A DNA stretch of 64,000 nucleotides from Lentzea waywayandensis (GTDB lineage: Bacteria; Actinomycetota; Actinomycetes; Mycobacteriales; Pseudonocardiaceae): assembly GCF_900115955.1 (NCBI RefSeq), contig NZ_FOYL01000002.1, forward strand, positions 806,001 to 870,000. Direction: 5' to 3'. Positions within the stretch are counted from its first letter, which is position 1. The number at the start of each line of letters is the position of its first letter. Below are positions 30,728 through 39,524 of this stretch, piece by piece. Below the pieces are notes generated by a model. It ran no database searches, had not been told where the DNA came from, and worked only from the letters and a program-made list of their open reading frames with translations. A program made the position numbers and the translations under genes.

Positions 30728-31582
30728 GTGGCTCGCGTGGACGAGTTCGCGCAGGCGCTCCGGACGGCGATCACGAATCGCGGTCTCGGTCTGGAGCGCC
30801 TGCGTGAGCACCTCTCCCAGAACGGCGTGACCGTCTCGATGGCGACGCTGAGCTACTGGCAGACGGGCCGAAGCCGCCCCGAGCGCCAGAAGTCGCTCCA
30901 GGCCGTCGTCCACTTGGAACACATCCTGCAACTGCCGCCCGGCCACCTCTCGGAACTGCTGGGGCCGCCGCGCCCGCGTGGCCGCTGGCTGCGCCACGCC
31001 CCGGCGCCGATGTCGGCGTTCTGGCCGTCCCCGACGCCCGTCGAGCACGCGTTGCACGACCTCGACACGCAGTGGGACGACCAGCTCCTGCGCGTGAGCC
31101 AGCAGGACTTCGTGACGATCGGGGCGGACCGCACCGAGCGGGCGTTCCGGTCGCGGCAGGTGCTGTCGGCGTCGATGACCGGGCCGGACCGGTGGGTCGT
31201 GATCATGCACGTCGACGCGCACGACCAGCCGTTGCCGCTGGTCAACGCTCTGAAGAACTGCACGGTCGGGCAGGTGGTCCGGGAACCGTCCGAGGGGTTG
31301 CTGGTCGCCGAGCTGCTGTTCGAGCGGCCGCTGCGCAAGGGCGAGAGCGTCGTGATCGAGCACGAGCTGGTGAACCAGGACCCGTGTCCACTTGCGACGA
31401 ACTACGAGCGCAAGTTCCGTCTGCCGACTCGGGAGTACGTGCTGGAGGTGACGTTCGAGGGCGACGCGCCCGCCTCCGTCGTCCAGCTCGCGGACGGCTC
31501 CGCCGTGACCCCCGGCCGCACGTTGCTGGACGTGGCGCTGGACGTGCAGCCGGGTGTCCGCGGGTTCAGCTGGACCTGGTGA
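30728..31582 (+). CDS. XRE-type HTH regulator with beta sensor domain
   Basis: 284 residues from a GTG one base after the giant gene's stop codon, which implies translational coupling; a second GTG at 30737 is possible. The N-terminal 70 residues form an XRE-like helix-turn-helix (REHLSQNGVTVSMATLSYWQTGRSRP). Residues about 105-284 are beta-rich with an ending FSWTW and no recognised family. The protein is cytoplasmic by sequence. A role in controlling the upstream giant operon is inferred from position. The 3' end overlaps the convergent MFS gene by 17 bases. Confidence 0.85.
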   Translation: MARVDEFAQALRTAITNRGLGLERLREHLSQNGVTVSMATLSYWQTGRSRPERQKSLQAVVHLEHILQLPPGHLSELLGPPRPRGRWLRHAPAPMSAFWPSPTPVEHALHDLDTQWDDQLLRVSQQDFVTIGADRTERAFRSRQVLSASMTGPDRWVVIMHVDAHDQPLPLVNALKNCTVGQVVREPSEGLLVAELLFERPLRKGESVVIEHELVNQDPCPLATNYERKFRLPTREYVLEVTFEGDAPASVVQLADGSAVTPGRTLLDVALDVQPGVRGFSWTW

Positions 31583-32798
31583 ACCCGCGCGACGACGGGA
31601 TCAGCGCGGCGGCGGCGGGTGCGGCGAAGCAGATCACCGCGCAGACGCCGAGCACGGCACTCGCACCGAACCGGTCGATCGCGGGCGCGATGAACGCCAG
31701 GCCGATCGGCGCCAGGCCGTAGGAGAGCAGGAAGTCCAATGAGGACACCCGGGCGAGCTTGCCCGGTTCGACCTCGCGCTGGATCGCGGTGAACCACGGG
31801 ACGTTGAACAGTTCGATGCCGATGCCCGCGACGACGTACACGGCGATCAGCACGAACGAGTGCACCGGCGCCAGCAGGCCCAGCGGGATGAGGCCGTAGC
31901 AGGCGAGTCCGGCCAGCGACGCCCATCCCGCCGCACGCGGCCGCCAGCGGGCGATCAGCATCGCGCCCGCGAGGGCTCCCAGGGTGTACGCGGTCGTGGC
32001 GGCCGCCAGCACCGCCTCGGTGTCGTAGCGGTCGCGGCTCACCACCGGCAGCAGGACGGCCGTCGCGGAGTAGCCGAAGGCGATCATCGCGGTCAGCGCG
32101 CCGAGCCCGCCGAGCAACCACGGGTGCCGGCGAGCCTCCCTGATGCCGTCGAGGAAGTCGGCGACGAAACCCGCGCGAGCGGAGCTGGTCTGTACCGGCT
32201 GGCCCGTCCCTTTCGGGGGCACGAGCGCGGCGCACAGCCACATCACGGCGGTGATCGCCAGCAGCGCGCGGGCGTCCACGAGTAGTGCCGTGAGAGCGGT
32301 GAGGCTCGGCGCGACCAGCGTGGTCACCCTGATCGCCAGGGTGGTCGCCGCGTTGGCCTGCTGCCGTCCCGACTCCGGGACCACCTCGGCCACCAGCGCC
32401 TGGAACGCGGGCCGGCAGGCGCCCTGACCGGCACCGACGATCGCCGCGGCGACGGCCATGAGCAGCAGGGACTTCCCCATGCCGACCGCGATGACCGGTG
32501 TCATGACCGCGGCCGTGAGGCAGGACCAGAAGACCACGGCGCGACGGGGATGCCGGTCGGCGAGCACTCCGGCGACGGGGACCGCGGCGACGAAACCCGC
32601 GGTTCTGGTGGCCAGGACGACGCCCAGTTCCACGGCGGTGATCGAGCGTTCCAGCACGGCCAGGCCCAGCACGAAAGGCATCGCCCACATCGCGAGGCCC
32701 GACGCGGTCGTGCCGGTCCACAGACGCAGGAACGCCGTGTTCCGGAAGACGGACGGTGCTTTCCCGGCTTTCTCGGCTTTCTCGGTCACGAAGACCAA
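31566..32798 (-). CDS. MFS transporter (paralogue of the 51.4-kb exporter)
   Basis: 410 residues, about 12 hydrophobic segments, with the MFS loop motif GVLADRHPRR after the second segment. A TTG start at 32798 is favoured by AGGA seven bases upstream; a GTG at 32789 is the alternative. The sequence is very similar along its whole length to the MFS protein at 51374-52582, including GAGQGACRPAFQAL, SRDRYDTEAVLA and IELFNVPWFTA. Drug- or siderophore-type export is typical of this subfamily; the substrate is not visible. Confidence 0.9.
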   Translation of the reverse strand: MVFVTEKAEKAGKAPSVFRNTAFLRLWTGTTASGLAMWAMPFVLGLAVLERSITAVELGVVLATRTAGFVAAVPVAGVLADRHPRRAVVFWSCLTAAVMTPVIAVGMGKSLLLMAVAAAIVGAGQGACRPAFQALVAEVVPESGRQQANAATTLAIRVTTLVAPSLTALTALLVDARALLAITAVMWLCAALVPPKGTGQPVQTSSARAGFVADFLDGIREARRHPWLLGGLGALTAMIAFGYSATAVLLPVVSRDRYDTEAVLAAATTAYTLGALAGAMLIARWRPRAAGWASLAGLACYGLIPLGLLAPVHSFVLIAVYVVAGIGIELFNVPWFTAIQREVEPGKLARVSSLDFLLSYGLAPIGLAFIAPAIDRFGASAVLGVCAVICFAAPAAAALIPSSRGFTRSS

Positions 32799-32871
32799 GG
32801 TCTCATCCTGGGCAGGCTTCTGACCACCACGAGATCGTTATTCCCGGTGACCGCGCACGAACGGCACGAAA

Positions 32872-32907
32872 CCGGGTGTTCCCCCGCGCCTTGACGGGAA
32901 CACCCGG
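32872..32907 (-). terminator. Perfect 12-bp hairpin
   Basis: CCGGGTGTTCCC at 32872-32883 pairs with GGGAACACCCGG at 32896-32907 around a 12-base loop. It lies 26 bases past the stop codon of the secreted RlpA-like gene and ahead of the next minus-strand gene, so it is placed as its terminator. There is no strong U tract, as is usual in high-GC actinobacteria. Confidence 0.7.
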
Positions 32908-32932
32908 CCTCATGCCGTCCTTTGTGGACAGA

Positions 32933-33802
32933 TCAGCCGATCTTCTCGATCCGCGCGTTGCGGATGAGGAACTTGCCGGGCTCACGGACCTGTTCGAAGG
33001 CCGCGTTGTTCAGCAGCGCGCAGCTGCCGGACACCGACGCCACCTTGACGGTCGTGGACTTGTTGTTGTCCAGGTTCGTGACCTTCAGCGTGGTGCCGAT
33101 CGGGAACGTGCCGCTCGACGCGGCGGGCTCGCCGCCCTCGCCGGACAGCGTCACGGTCGAGCCGTTGCAGACCTGCTGGCCGGTAGCGCCACCGCCGTTG
33201 TTGTTGCCCTGGTTCGCGTCGGGCTGCTTGGTGGGCTGCTGGGCCGGTGCCTGGCCGGCGTTGTTGTTGCCCTGACCGGCATTGCCCTGATTGGCGTTGC
33301 CCTGGCCGGCGTTCGCCGCGCCGCCGTCACCCTTGCAGCCCGCCGCCTTGCGTCGCTGCTGGATGAGGTCGACCACGGCCTGCCGGTTCGCGATGCGGGC
33401 CTCGGACTGGGAGTCCGGAGCGCTCTTCTGCCCCGCGATGAAGGTCAGGTTGTTCTGCAACGCCTTGTCCAGCCCGCCGCAGTCCTCGCCGGACGTGGCG
33501 GCCTGCCCGGCCTCGGGCTTGGCCTGGACGTTGTTGCCGCAACCGGCGGCCGCACGCCGCTGGTTGATCAGGTTGACGACCGCCTGCCGGTTGGCGATGC
33601 GAGCGTCCGACTGCGCGTCGGGGTTCGCCTGCTGTCCGGCGATGAAGGTCAGGTTGTTCTGGAGCGCGGTGTCGAGTCCACCGCAGTCCTCAGCCGCGTT
33701 CGAGTTGGTGCCGCTGAAGGCGAAGATGCCACCGGCGACAGCGGCGACCGCCAGCACGGCGCCCGCGCCGATCATGGCGGGCTTGCGGTGTCGAGCGCCC
33801 AT
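32933..33802 (-). CDS. Secreted tandem-repeat protein with RlpA-like (DPBB) C-terminus
   Basis: 289 residues; ATG at 33802 chosen for the GAGGAG RBS. A membrane-spanning or signal segment occupies residues 9-30. Two near-identical 51-residue repeats follow (38-88 and 106-156), each with one Cys at either end (EDCGGLD ... AAAGC), which suggests a disulfide in each. A Asn/Gln/Gly-rich linker spans about 160-215. The C-terminal 75 residues (GTFPIGTTLKVTNLDNNKSTTVKV) match the double-psi beta-barrel of RlpA-like proteins. A cell-wall-associated role is likely. A hairpin terminator follows. Confidence 0.85.
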   Translation of the reverse strand: MGARHRKPAMIGAGAVLAVAAVAGGIFAFSGTNSNAAEDCGGLDTALQNNLTFIAGQQANPDAQSDARIANRQAVVNLINQRRAAAGCGNNVQAKPEAGQAATSGEDCGGLDKALQNNLTFIAGQKSAPDSQSEARIANRQAVVDLIQQRRKAAGCKGDGGAANAGQGNANQGNAGQGNNNAGQAPAQQPTKQPDANQGNNNGGGATGQQVCNGSTVTLSGEGGEPAASSGTFPIGTTLKVTNLDNNKSTTVKVASVSGSCALLNNAAFEQVREPGKFLIRNARIEKIG

Positions 33803-34131
33803 TCTGTGTCTCCTCGGGGGGTCGAACGGTGTTGTACCGATGACTACGGGGAGGTCACGGACGAGGTTCAAATCGAACAGAACCCTGTTGGTTTTAAATG
33901 CCTTTAAGGTTTCCGGTGCGAAGGTGATCTTGCTGGTCAGAGCGCATTTCCGCGGTTTCCGGATAATACCGGTGAGAGCGGTGGTCTGGTCGCGACCTGG
34001 GGCTCGTCGGTGTGAACGTCAGGGTGTGAACGTCGCGAAAGGCGTGGCTGCACGTTCGAAATCCCGGCATTCTCACAAACAGCCGGGCATCGTCCGAAAT
34101 CGCAGCCCGGCTCATCGCTCACCCTCATCGC
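33803..34131. other. Intergenic region, relatively AT-rich
   Basis: About 330 bases between the RlpA-like gene and the decayed gene. It should hold the minus-strand promoter of the RlpA-like gene; the AT-rich stretch at about 33890-33915 (TTTTAAATGCCTTTAAGG) and a GTTCAAATCGAAC dyad at 33869-33881 are the only visible landmarks. No convincing coding sequence was seen. Confidence 0.4.
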
Positions 34132-34668
34132 CCTGGACAGCACCGCGAACGTCTGGTCGGACTCCGGCAACGCCCTGCACAGCGCGAGGAGACACGGGAT
34201 CGTCATCAGCGGTCCGGGAAGCCAGTCCGCGCAACAACTCCACGGCTTCGGCGGGGCGACGAGATCCTGGTCCGGGCGTCCAGCACCGCACCGCGTGCGT
34301 AGATCCGGCCGTCGCGCAACGGATCGTCCTCGGCCGTGAGTCCCAGCGCTCGGCGGGCGGCCACGACCGACTCCTCCAGCAGCCACACCTCCTCCGGCCG
34401 GGCGAGGAACTGCCGGTACACCACCACGACGAACGCGTCGAGCAGCACCGAGATCCGGGCCCGCAGGTGGTCGGCGGCGGAGGCGTCGCGGTCGAGCACC
34501 TCGGCCTGGCCGTCCGGACCGGGCCGCCAGCGCCGCCCGGGACTCGTCGACCGCGGCGTCCTCCAGCAACGGGCCGGGGTCGCCACCCGTCGTGAACCAC
34601 CAGAGCCGTTCCGCCAGCCGCGACAACGGATCCACGGGCCTGCCCAGATCGGCACCCTGCACACGCAC
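34125..34668 (-). pseudogene. Frameshifted remnant, family unknown
   Basis: Protein-like sequence runs across different minus-strand frames: MRVQGADLGRPVDPLSRLAERLWWF from a GTG at 34668; then DHLRARISVLLDAFVVVVYRQFLARPEEVWLLEESVVAARRALGL in a second frame (about 34490-34280); then PAEAVELLRGLASR in a third (about 34260-34200); then ALPESDQTFAVLSRAM (about 34180-34130). Each piece is low in Arg and normal in composition, unlike the shadow frames around it. At least two indels are needed. It is either a decayed gene or a local assembly problem. Confidence 0.55.
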
Positions 34669-34689
34669 GAGAGCTGGTTACATGATTCC

Positions 34690-36387
34690 ATGCCCCAAGA
34701 CCTGGAGCACTGGCGTACCAAGGTCCGTGACGCCGGACTGGGCTTCGCGGACGACCCGATCACCCTTTCCCTGACCCTCGCGCTGCCCGCGCTGTTCCCG
34801 GTGCGCGACAGGCGATCGACCGAGGCGCTGCTCACCGCGTTGCCGGGTTTCAGCGCCCAGCTCTACGACCTCCACCGCACCGTCGACTTTCTCTCCCCAG
34901 TGGAATCGGGCGACGAACTGGTGCGTGAAGCACTGAACGCCTACGGAGAACCAGATCGTGGCGCGGACGTGCTGGTCGGCGCACTGCGCGCCGTCGCGGC
35001 AGCGGATCGTCCACATGCCGTGGAATCCTTGTGCCGCCTGGCCTCCGTACCAGGCGTCGCCGCGGAGGCCGCGGATCTCGCGCTGGCACAGGCTTTGACG
35101 GACGACCCGGACGCCTGCCTGCCCGCACTCGCGCAGGCGACGACCACGGCCGAAGATCCCGCGCGGCTCATCGGCCTGCTGCGCCAAGCCTTTCCCGCGG
35201 CGAGCTACGAGGTCGCCGTCGACGCCTACCTCAGGCTGCCGCGGCAGGACTCGCGGCTGAGCTCGGCCATCGCGCAGATCGCGCTGGACCTGTTCGCCCG
35301 CAACACTTTCGGCACCGAGACCGATCCGGCGGACGAGCCCAGCCCCATGCTCGACCTCGACCTCGCCACCCGGATGCTCGATGGCGAGCGACCGGAACAG
35401 GCCGCCGCGTTCGCCCACCGCGCCGCCGGGAACGCACACGGCCAGGACCTCCGCGTCCGCGCGCTGGTCGTCCTGTCCCGGGCGGTGGCCGTGCTCGGCC
35501 ACCACTGGTACGCCCGGGAGAAGGCCGACGAGGCCGTGGCCGTCGCCCGTGGTGTCGGCGACAAGGGCCTGCTGTTCGACGCGCTGCAGACCGTCGTGGC
35601 GAGCAACCACGCCGTGAGGGACCGCGAGCGCGCGGCGGCCGCGTCGCTCGAAGCCCTGGAGCTGTCCCGGAAACTCGGCCTCGAGGACCAGGCCATCGCA
35701 CTGGGTCTCGCCTGCGCGGCCCACACCGGAGAGCCGGGCCGCGCGGCCGAGTTCGCCGCCGAGTCGGTCGCCCTGCTCCGCGACCTGGCCGACCGCGACC
35801 CCGGCCGGCACCTGCCGCGCTACATCGCCGCCCTCGACACGTACGCGACCGCGCTGAGCGCGGCGGGCCAGGACGCGTTCGACGTCGGTCAGCAGGCGTT
35901 GCTGCTGATCCAGGACCTGCACCAGCGCGACCCCGGGCAGCACGGACCGCAGTACGCCCAGGTGGTGCTGAACTTCTCGAACCGCCTGGCCGCTCGCGGT
36001 GATCACGCCACCGCGCTGGAGGGCTACCTGACCGCGACCCGCGTGCTGTACGCGCTGGTCCCGCAGTCGCCGCACGCCTACGCCGCCAGGTGCGCCATCG
36101 CCACGTGGTCGACGGCCAACGCGTTCGCCGCCCTGCACCGCTGGAGCGAGGCGGAGCAGGCGATCCGGGGCACCGTCACGCTGCAGCGCGGCTGCGTCCG
36201 CGAGTCCCAGCCGTGGGTGATCCCCGACCTGATCGACTCGCTGGAATTCCTGAAGCACTGCCTGTCCCGGGCCGAGCAGCTCGCGGAACTTCCCGCCCTG
36301 GAAGCGGAACAGCAGGCGTTGCGGCGCCTGCACGCGCGCTATCAGACGGTCAGCGGGTCAGCTGCTCCTTCGCCACCTGACGGGTGA
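34690..36387 (+). CDS. TPR-like helical repeat protein
   Basis: 565 residues from the ATG at 34690 (MPQDLEHW); sequence upstream in this frame has shadow composition. The protein is all-helical: N-terminal 150 residues contain HEAT/ARM-like Ala/Leu helices, and from about 210 tetratricopeptide-like helix pairs (ALVVLSRAVAVLGHHWYAREKADEAVAVA; AASLEALELSRKLGLEDQAIALGLACAA; GLLLIQDLHQRDPGQHG style units). No catalytic domain or membrane segment. It probably acts as a scaffold or as the sensor part of a regulator. The 3' end overlaps the convergent gene by 38 bases. Confidence 0.8.
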   Translation: MPQDLEHWRTKVRDAGLGFADDPITLSLTLALPALFPVRDRRSTEALLTALPGFSAQLYDLHRTVDFLSPVESGDELVREALNAYGEPDRGADVLVGALRAVAAADRPHAVESLCRLASVPGVAAEAADLALAQALTDDPDACLPALAQATTTAEDPARLIGLLRQAFPAASYEVAVDAYLRLPRQDSRLSSAIAQIALDLFARNTFGTETDPADEPSPMLDLDLATRMLDGERPEQAAAFAHRAAGNAHGQDLRVRALVVLSRAVAVLGHHWYAREKADEAVAVARGVGDKGLLFDALQTVVASNHAVRDRERAAAASLEALELSRKLGLEDQAIALGLACAAHTGEPGRAAEFAAESVALLRDLADRDPGRHLPRYIAALDTYATALSAAGQDAFDVGQQALLLIQDLHQRDPGQHGPQYAQVVLNFSNRLAARGDHATALEGYLTATRVLYALVPQSPHAYAARCAIATWSTANAFAALHRWSEAEQAIRGTVTLQRGCVRESQPWVIPDLIDSLEFLKHCLSRAEQLAELPALEAEQQALRRLHARYQTVSGSAAPSPPDG

Positions 36388-37486
36388 CGCGGTCGAGACC
36401 GGACTTCGTGAGCGGCAGCGTGTGCAGCTCGCGCGGCTTGACCGTGGGCAGCCACTGCCCGTCGCGCTGGAGCGCCTCCCACTGCTGGGAACCGTCGACA
36501 CGGAGGAGCGAGTGCGCGTTGTCCAGGTCCATGACCTCGTGCAGCAGCCCGAAGACGGCGAAGTAGAAGTGGCCGTCGATCGGCTGCGCCTCCCGGCGGG
36601 CGTCGCGGAGGTGCAGGCGGGCGGTGAGGCCGGCCTTCTCCGAGTCGTTCAGCGGCACGGAGAACCGGCCCTGGGGCTCCGGCACGACGGCGTGGGCCGA
36701 GTCGAGGTCGAGGACGTCGGTCAGCTGGTGGAAGACCGCGTATCCGGCGGTCTCGCCCGCCCGTGCCTCGGTCCGCCACCTCAGCGAGAGCCTCGCCATC
36801 GTCTCCACCGCGGTCGCCATGGACGTCTGCACGGCGTCCATGCGCGGCTCGCGAGCGGCCTGGGCGAGCAACCTCGACGGCTGCGGCTCCGGGTCGCCGG
36901 TGAACGCGAGCTCGCTGTCCGGGTCCTTCGCCACCCTGGTGACCACGGCCACCGGACGCTTGTCCACCAGGACGACGTGGTGGGTGCAGCCGCGGTCCCA
37001 GTGCGCGTCGATCAGCCTCTTGACCTGAGCCGCCTCGACGAGGCTGAGCGCGACGTACTCCTCCGGCTTGTCCTGGCCGGAGTCGATGCGGTGGAGCTTC
37101 TCGCCGCGCTCCCACGTCTGGTGTCCGGCGTACTCCTCCTCGACGCCACCCTCCGGCCGGCGGAGGAGCCGGTCGGCGTTGGCGAGGTCGAGCACGCCGA
37201 GCGCGTCCCTGAACGACGCGTAGTACTTGTAGTCCGTCAGCTCCGACTCGTGGTCGCGCGACCGGATCGCGCGGATCATCCCGACCAGGAACCCGTTGGC
37301 GTCGCTGACCCCCACCTCGCGAGCCGTCCAGTCCGGTTCGGACGGAACGCGGCCGAGCAGATCCGACGGCTCCCAGCGCAGGTCGTGCGTGAACGCCTCC
37401 TCGACGGCGCCGGTCAGCCGTACCACGGCGCGCGGAAGCTCTTGTCCTTCAACGAGAATGACGAGGTGGCGGGCTTCCGGGCTCAT
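36350..37486 (-). CDS. Hypothetical protein with a three-fold internal motif
   Basis: 378 residues, soluble, family not recognised. A motif of about 20 residues recurs three times: YYASFRDALGVLDLANADRLL (89-108), YAVFHQLTDVLDLDSAHAVV (249-268) and YFAVFGLLHEVMDLDNAHSLL (309-329), each aromatic-x-x-F then V-(L/M)-D-L-(A/D)-x-A. This suggests three copies of one fold. The gene faces the TPR gene tail-to-tail with overlap, and is followed on the minus strand, 15 bases upstream of its start, by the end of the TDT transporter gene. Confidence 0.7.
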   Translation of the reverse strand: MSPEARHLVILVEGQELPRAVVRLTGAVEEAFTHDLRWEPSDLLGRVPSEPDWTAREVGVSDANGFLVGMIRAIRSRDHESELTDYKYYASFRDALGVLDLANADRLLRRPEGGVEEEYAGHQTWERGEKLHRIDSGQDKPEEYVALSLVEAAQVKRLIDAHWDRGCTHHVVLVDKRPVAVVTRVAKDPDSELAFTGDPEPQPSRLLAQAAREPRMDAVQTSMATAVETMARLSLRWRTEARAGETAGYAVFHQLTDVLDLDSAHAVVPEPQGRFSVPLNDSEKAGLTARLHLRDARREAQPIDGHFYFAVFGLLHEVMDLDNAHSLLRVDGSQQWEALQRDGQWLPTVKPRELHTLPLTKSGLDRVTRQVAKEQLTR

Positions 37487-37501
37487 GGGGACAGTCTACG
37501 T

Positions 37502-38524
37502 CTACCGGCGCAACAGCGTTCGGGCGGCCACGGTGACCCACGCGACCACCAGCACTCCGTACAGCACAACGGAAACCCCGGAGAACATCGCGGAGGGAAC
37601 CCGGACCGCGAGCGCGCTCGTCCCGGTCACCAGCGTGCCGAGCGGGAAGACGAAGCTCCACCACGTCAACGCGAACGGCAGCCCGCGCCGCGCGGTCCGC
37701 ACGGTGACGGCCGCCGCCAAGGCGACCCACAGCAGGGCGAACCCCCACGTGATCGTGCCGTAGAGCACCCCGAACGCGGCCTGGCCGGGCAGCACGGGCA
37801 CACCCGCGAGCAGGTTCGCGGCGGTGATCGACTGGCCCAGCGGCCCGAGCACGATCCACAGCGTCGGCACGGTCGAGGCGGCGCCCAGGCCGTGCTGCAC
37901 CAGCCGCTGCCAGATCTGCGGCACGATCACCATCGTCGCGAACAGGCTGACGCCGAACAGCGCGTAGCAGCCGAGCACCATGGCCTGCCGCGACGATCCC
38001 TCCGGCAGGTGCTGGGCGAGCAACGCGCCGGAGGCGGCGGACACCATCGGCGGCACCACGGGCATCAGCCAGCCGGCGAACGCGCGTTCGCCGCTACCGA
38101 TCATCCGCAGCGGCACCAGCACCGAGGTCGCCAGCCCGAGCAGCGTCCCTGCCGTCCACAGTGTCCAGTCGAGCGCGAGCGCGGCGGGCAGCCCGATCCA
38201 GTCGGAGCCGAGCAGCAACGCACCCGTGCCGACGGTCATCAACGCCATCGGCGGCGCGCCCCAGAACTGGGCCATCACGGGGTCGGCGAGCTGCGCGCGC
38301 ACCGTCGCCCACGTCCAGCGCCTCAGGGCGGCGGCCACGAGGAAGACCAGCAGCGCGGCGTCCAGCGCCCACACGTACGTGGCGGCGGTGCGCAGGCCGG
38401 GCATCGAGGCTCCGGCCGTGGCGACGATCCCCGTCCCCATCACCGAGGCGAAGAGGTTCGGGCCGAATGGTGCCGCTCGTCGCACCCCGACGGGCACGGT
38501 GTGTTGAGGTGCGAGAGCGGTCAC
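37502..38524 (-). CDS. TDT/SLAC1-family transporter
   Basis: 340 residues from a GTG at 38524. About ten hydrophobic segments cover the protein. The opening FGPNLFASVMGTGIVA matches the first helix of the TDT (tellurite-resistance/dicarboxylate; TehA, Mae1, SSU1, SLAC1) family. These are anion channels or exporters; tellurite, malate and sulfite are known substrates. Here it is divergent from a LysR gene with 70 bases between starts, so LysR control by a small ligand, possibly sulfite, is inferred. Confidence 0.85.
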   Translation of the reverse strand: MTALAPQHTVPVGVRRAAPFGPNLFASVMGTGIVATAGASMPGLRTAATYVWALDAALLVFLVAAALRRWTWATVRAQLADPVMAQFWGAPPMALMTVGTGALLLGSDWIGLPAALALDWTLWTAGTLLGLATSVLVPLRMIGSGERAFAGWLMPVVPPMVSAASGALLAQHLPEGSSRQAMVLGCYALFGVSLFATMVIVPQIWQRLVQHGLGAASTVPTLWIVLGPLGQSITAANLLAGVPVLPGQAAFGVLYGTITWGFALLWVALAAAVTVRTARRGLPFALTWWSFVFPLGTLVTGTSALAVRVPSAMFSGVSVVLYGVLVVAWVTVAARTLLRR

Positions 38525-38594
38525 GACATGACAATCCCCGCGCCGCGCCTGGCTCGGTAGGCACCAATCGCCGAGGTGCACATAGGCTGTCCCT

Positions 38595-39524
38595 ATGCCT
38601 CTGCCGTCCAGGGTCACCGACCTGACCAGCTTCGACCTGCTGCGCAGCGTCGCCGAGCTGGGCAGCATCGGCCGGGCGGCGCAGGCGCACGGCATGTCCC
38701 AGCCCAGTGCCAGCGAACGGCTCAGGACGCTCGAGGCCCGCGTCGGCGTCACGTTGCTCGAACGCACCTCGCGCGGCGCCCGGCTCACCACGGCGGGCCA
38801 GCTCGTGGCCGGGTGGGCCGCCCAGGTGCTGGAGCGGGCGGCCGACCTCGACGCCGGCATCACCAGCCTGCGCGCGGACCGGCAGAGCCACCTCAGGATC
38901 GCCGCGAGCCTCACCGTGGCCGAGTACCTGCTGCCCGCGTGGCTGATCGCGCTGCGGTCCGTCAGCCCCGACACCGCGACCGTGCTGTCCGCGGGCAACT
39001 CGGTGCACGTCGCCGAGCAGGTGCTGGCCCAGAAGGCCGACCTGGGGTTCATCGAGAGCACCGACGTGCCGGCGGGCCTGGCCAGCCGCGTGGTCGCGAA
39101 GGACGAGCTCGTGCTCGTCGTCGCACCCGGCCATCCCTGGGCCCGGCGTCGTCGCGTCAGCGCCGCGAAGGCCGCCGCGACGCCGCTGGTCAGCAGGGAG
39201 TCGGGCTCGGGCACGCGGCAGGCCTGGGAGCACGCGCTGAAGGCCGCGGGCATCACCGAGTCCGCCGGGCCGTTGCTCGACATGTCGTCGACCACCGCCA
39301 TCAAGGCGGCCGCGATCGGCGGCATCGGCCCCGCCGTCCTGAGCATCCACACCGTGGCCGCCGACATCGCCGCCCGCACGCTCGTCCGGGTCGAGGTCGC
39401 CGACGTGGACCTGCACCGCGCGTTGAGGGCGGTCTGGCCGTCCGGCCGGACACCCCGGGGGCCCGCCTCCGACCTGTTGACCATCGCGACGCGTAGTCTC
39501 ACCGATCGTGCCGACCGGCGGTAG
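38595..39524 (+). CDS. LysR-type transcriptional regulator
   Basis: 309 residues. N-terminal winged HTH (SFDLLRSVAELGSIGRAAQAHGMSQPSASERLRTLE) followed by the LysR effector domain (about 90-300; TVAEYLLPAWLIAL, ADLGFIESTD, DELVLVVAPGHPWA). Divergent from the TDT transporter, the usual arrangement for a LysR regulator and its target. The stop overlaps the start of the HNH gene by 17 bases. Confidence 0.92.
   Translation: MPLPSRVTDLTSFDLLRSVAELGSIGRAAQAHGMSQPSASERLRTLEARVGVTLLERTSRGARLTTAGQLVAGWAAQVLERAADLDAGITSLRADRQSHLRIAASLTVAEYLLPAWLIALRSVSPDTATVLSAGNSVHVAEQVLAQKADLGFIESTDVPAGLASRVVAKDELVLVVAPGHPWARRRRVSAAKAAATPLVSRESGSGTRQAWEHALKAAGITESAGPLLDMSSTTAIKAAAIGGIGPAVLSIHTVAADIAARTLVRVEVADVDLHRALRAVWPSGRTPRGPASDLLTIATRSLTDRADRR

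Noticed and set aside
16057..30774. Further long antisense frames of about 1,500-1,750 codons
   Set aside because: Same shadow effect; composition is Arg/His/Val-rich and they repeat only because the sense gene is duplicated.
31402..32721. 439-codon minus-strand frame overlapping the MFS gene
   Set aside because: Out-of-frame shadow of the MFS gene, Arg/Gly/Pro-rich with no hydrophobic helices.
38525..38594. A definite LysR operator between the TDT and LysR genes
   Set aside because: Several T-N11-A matches are possible in such a short stretch; none stands out enough to call.
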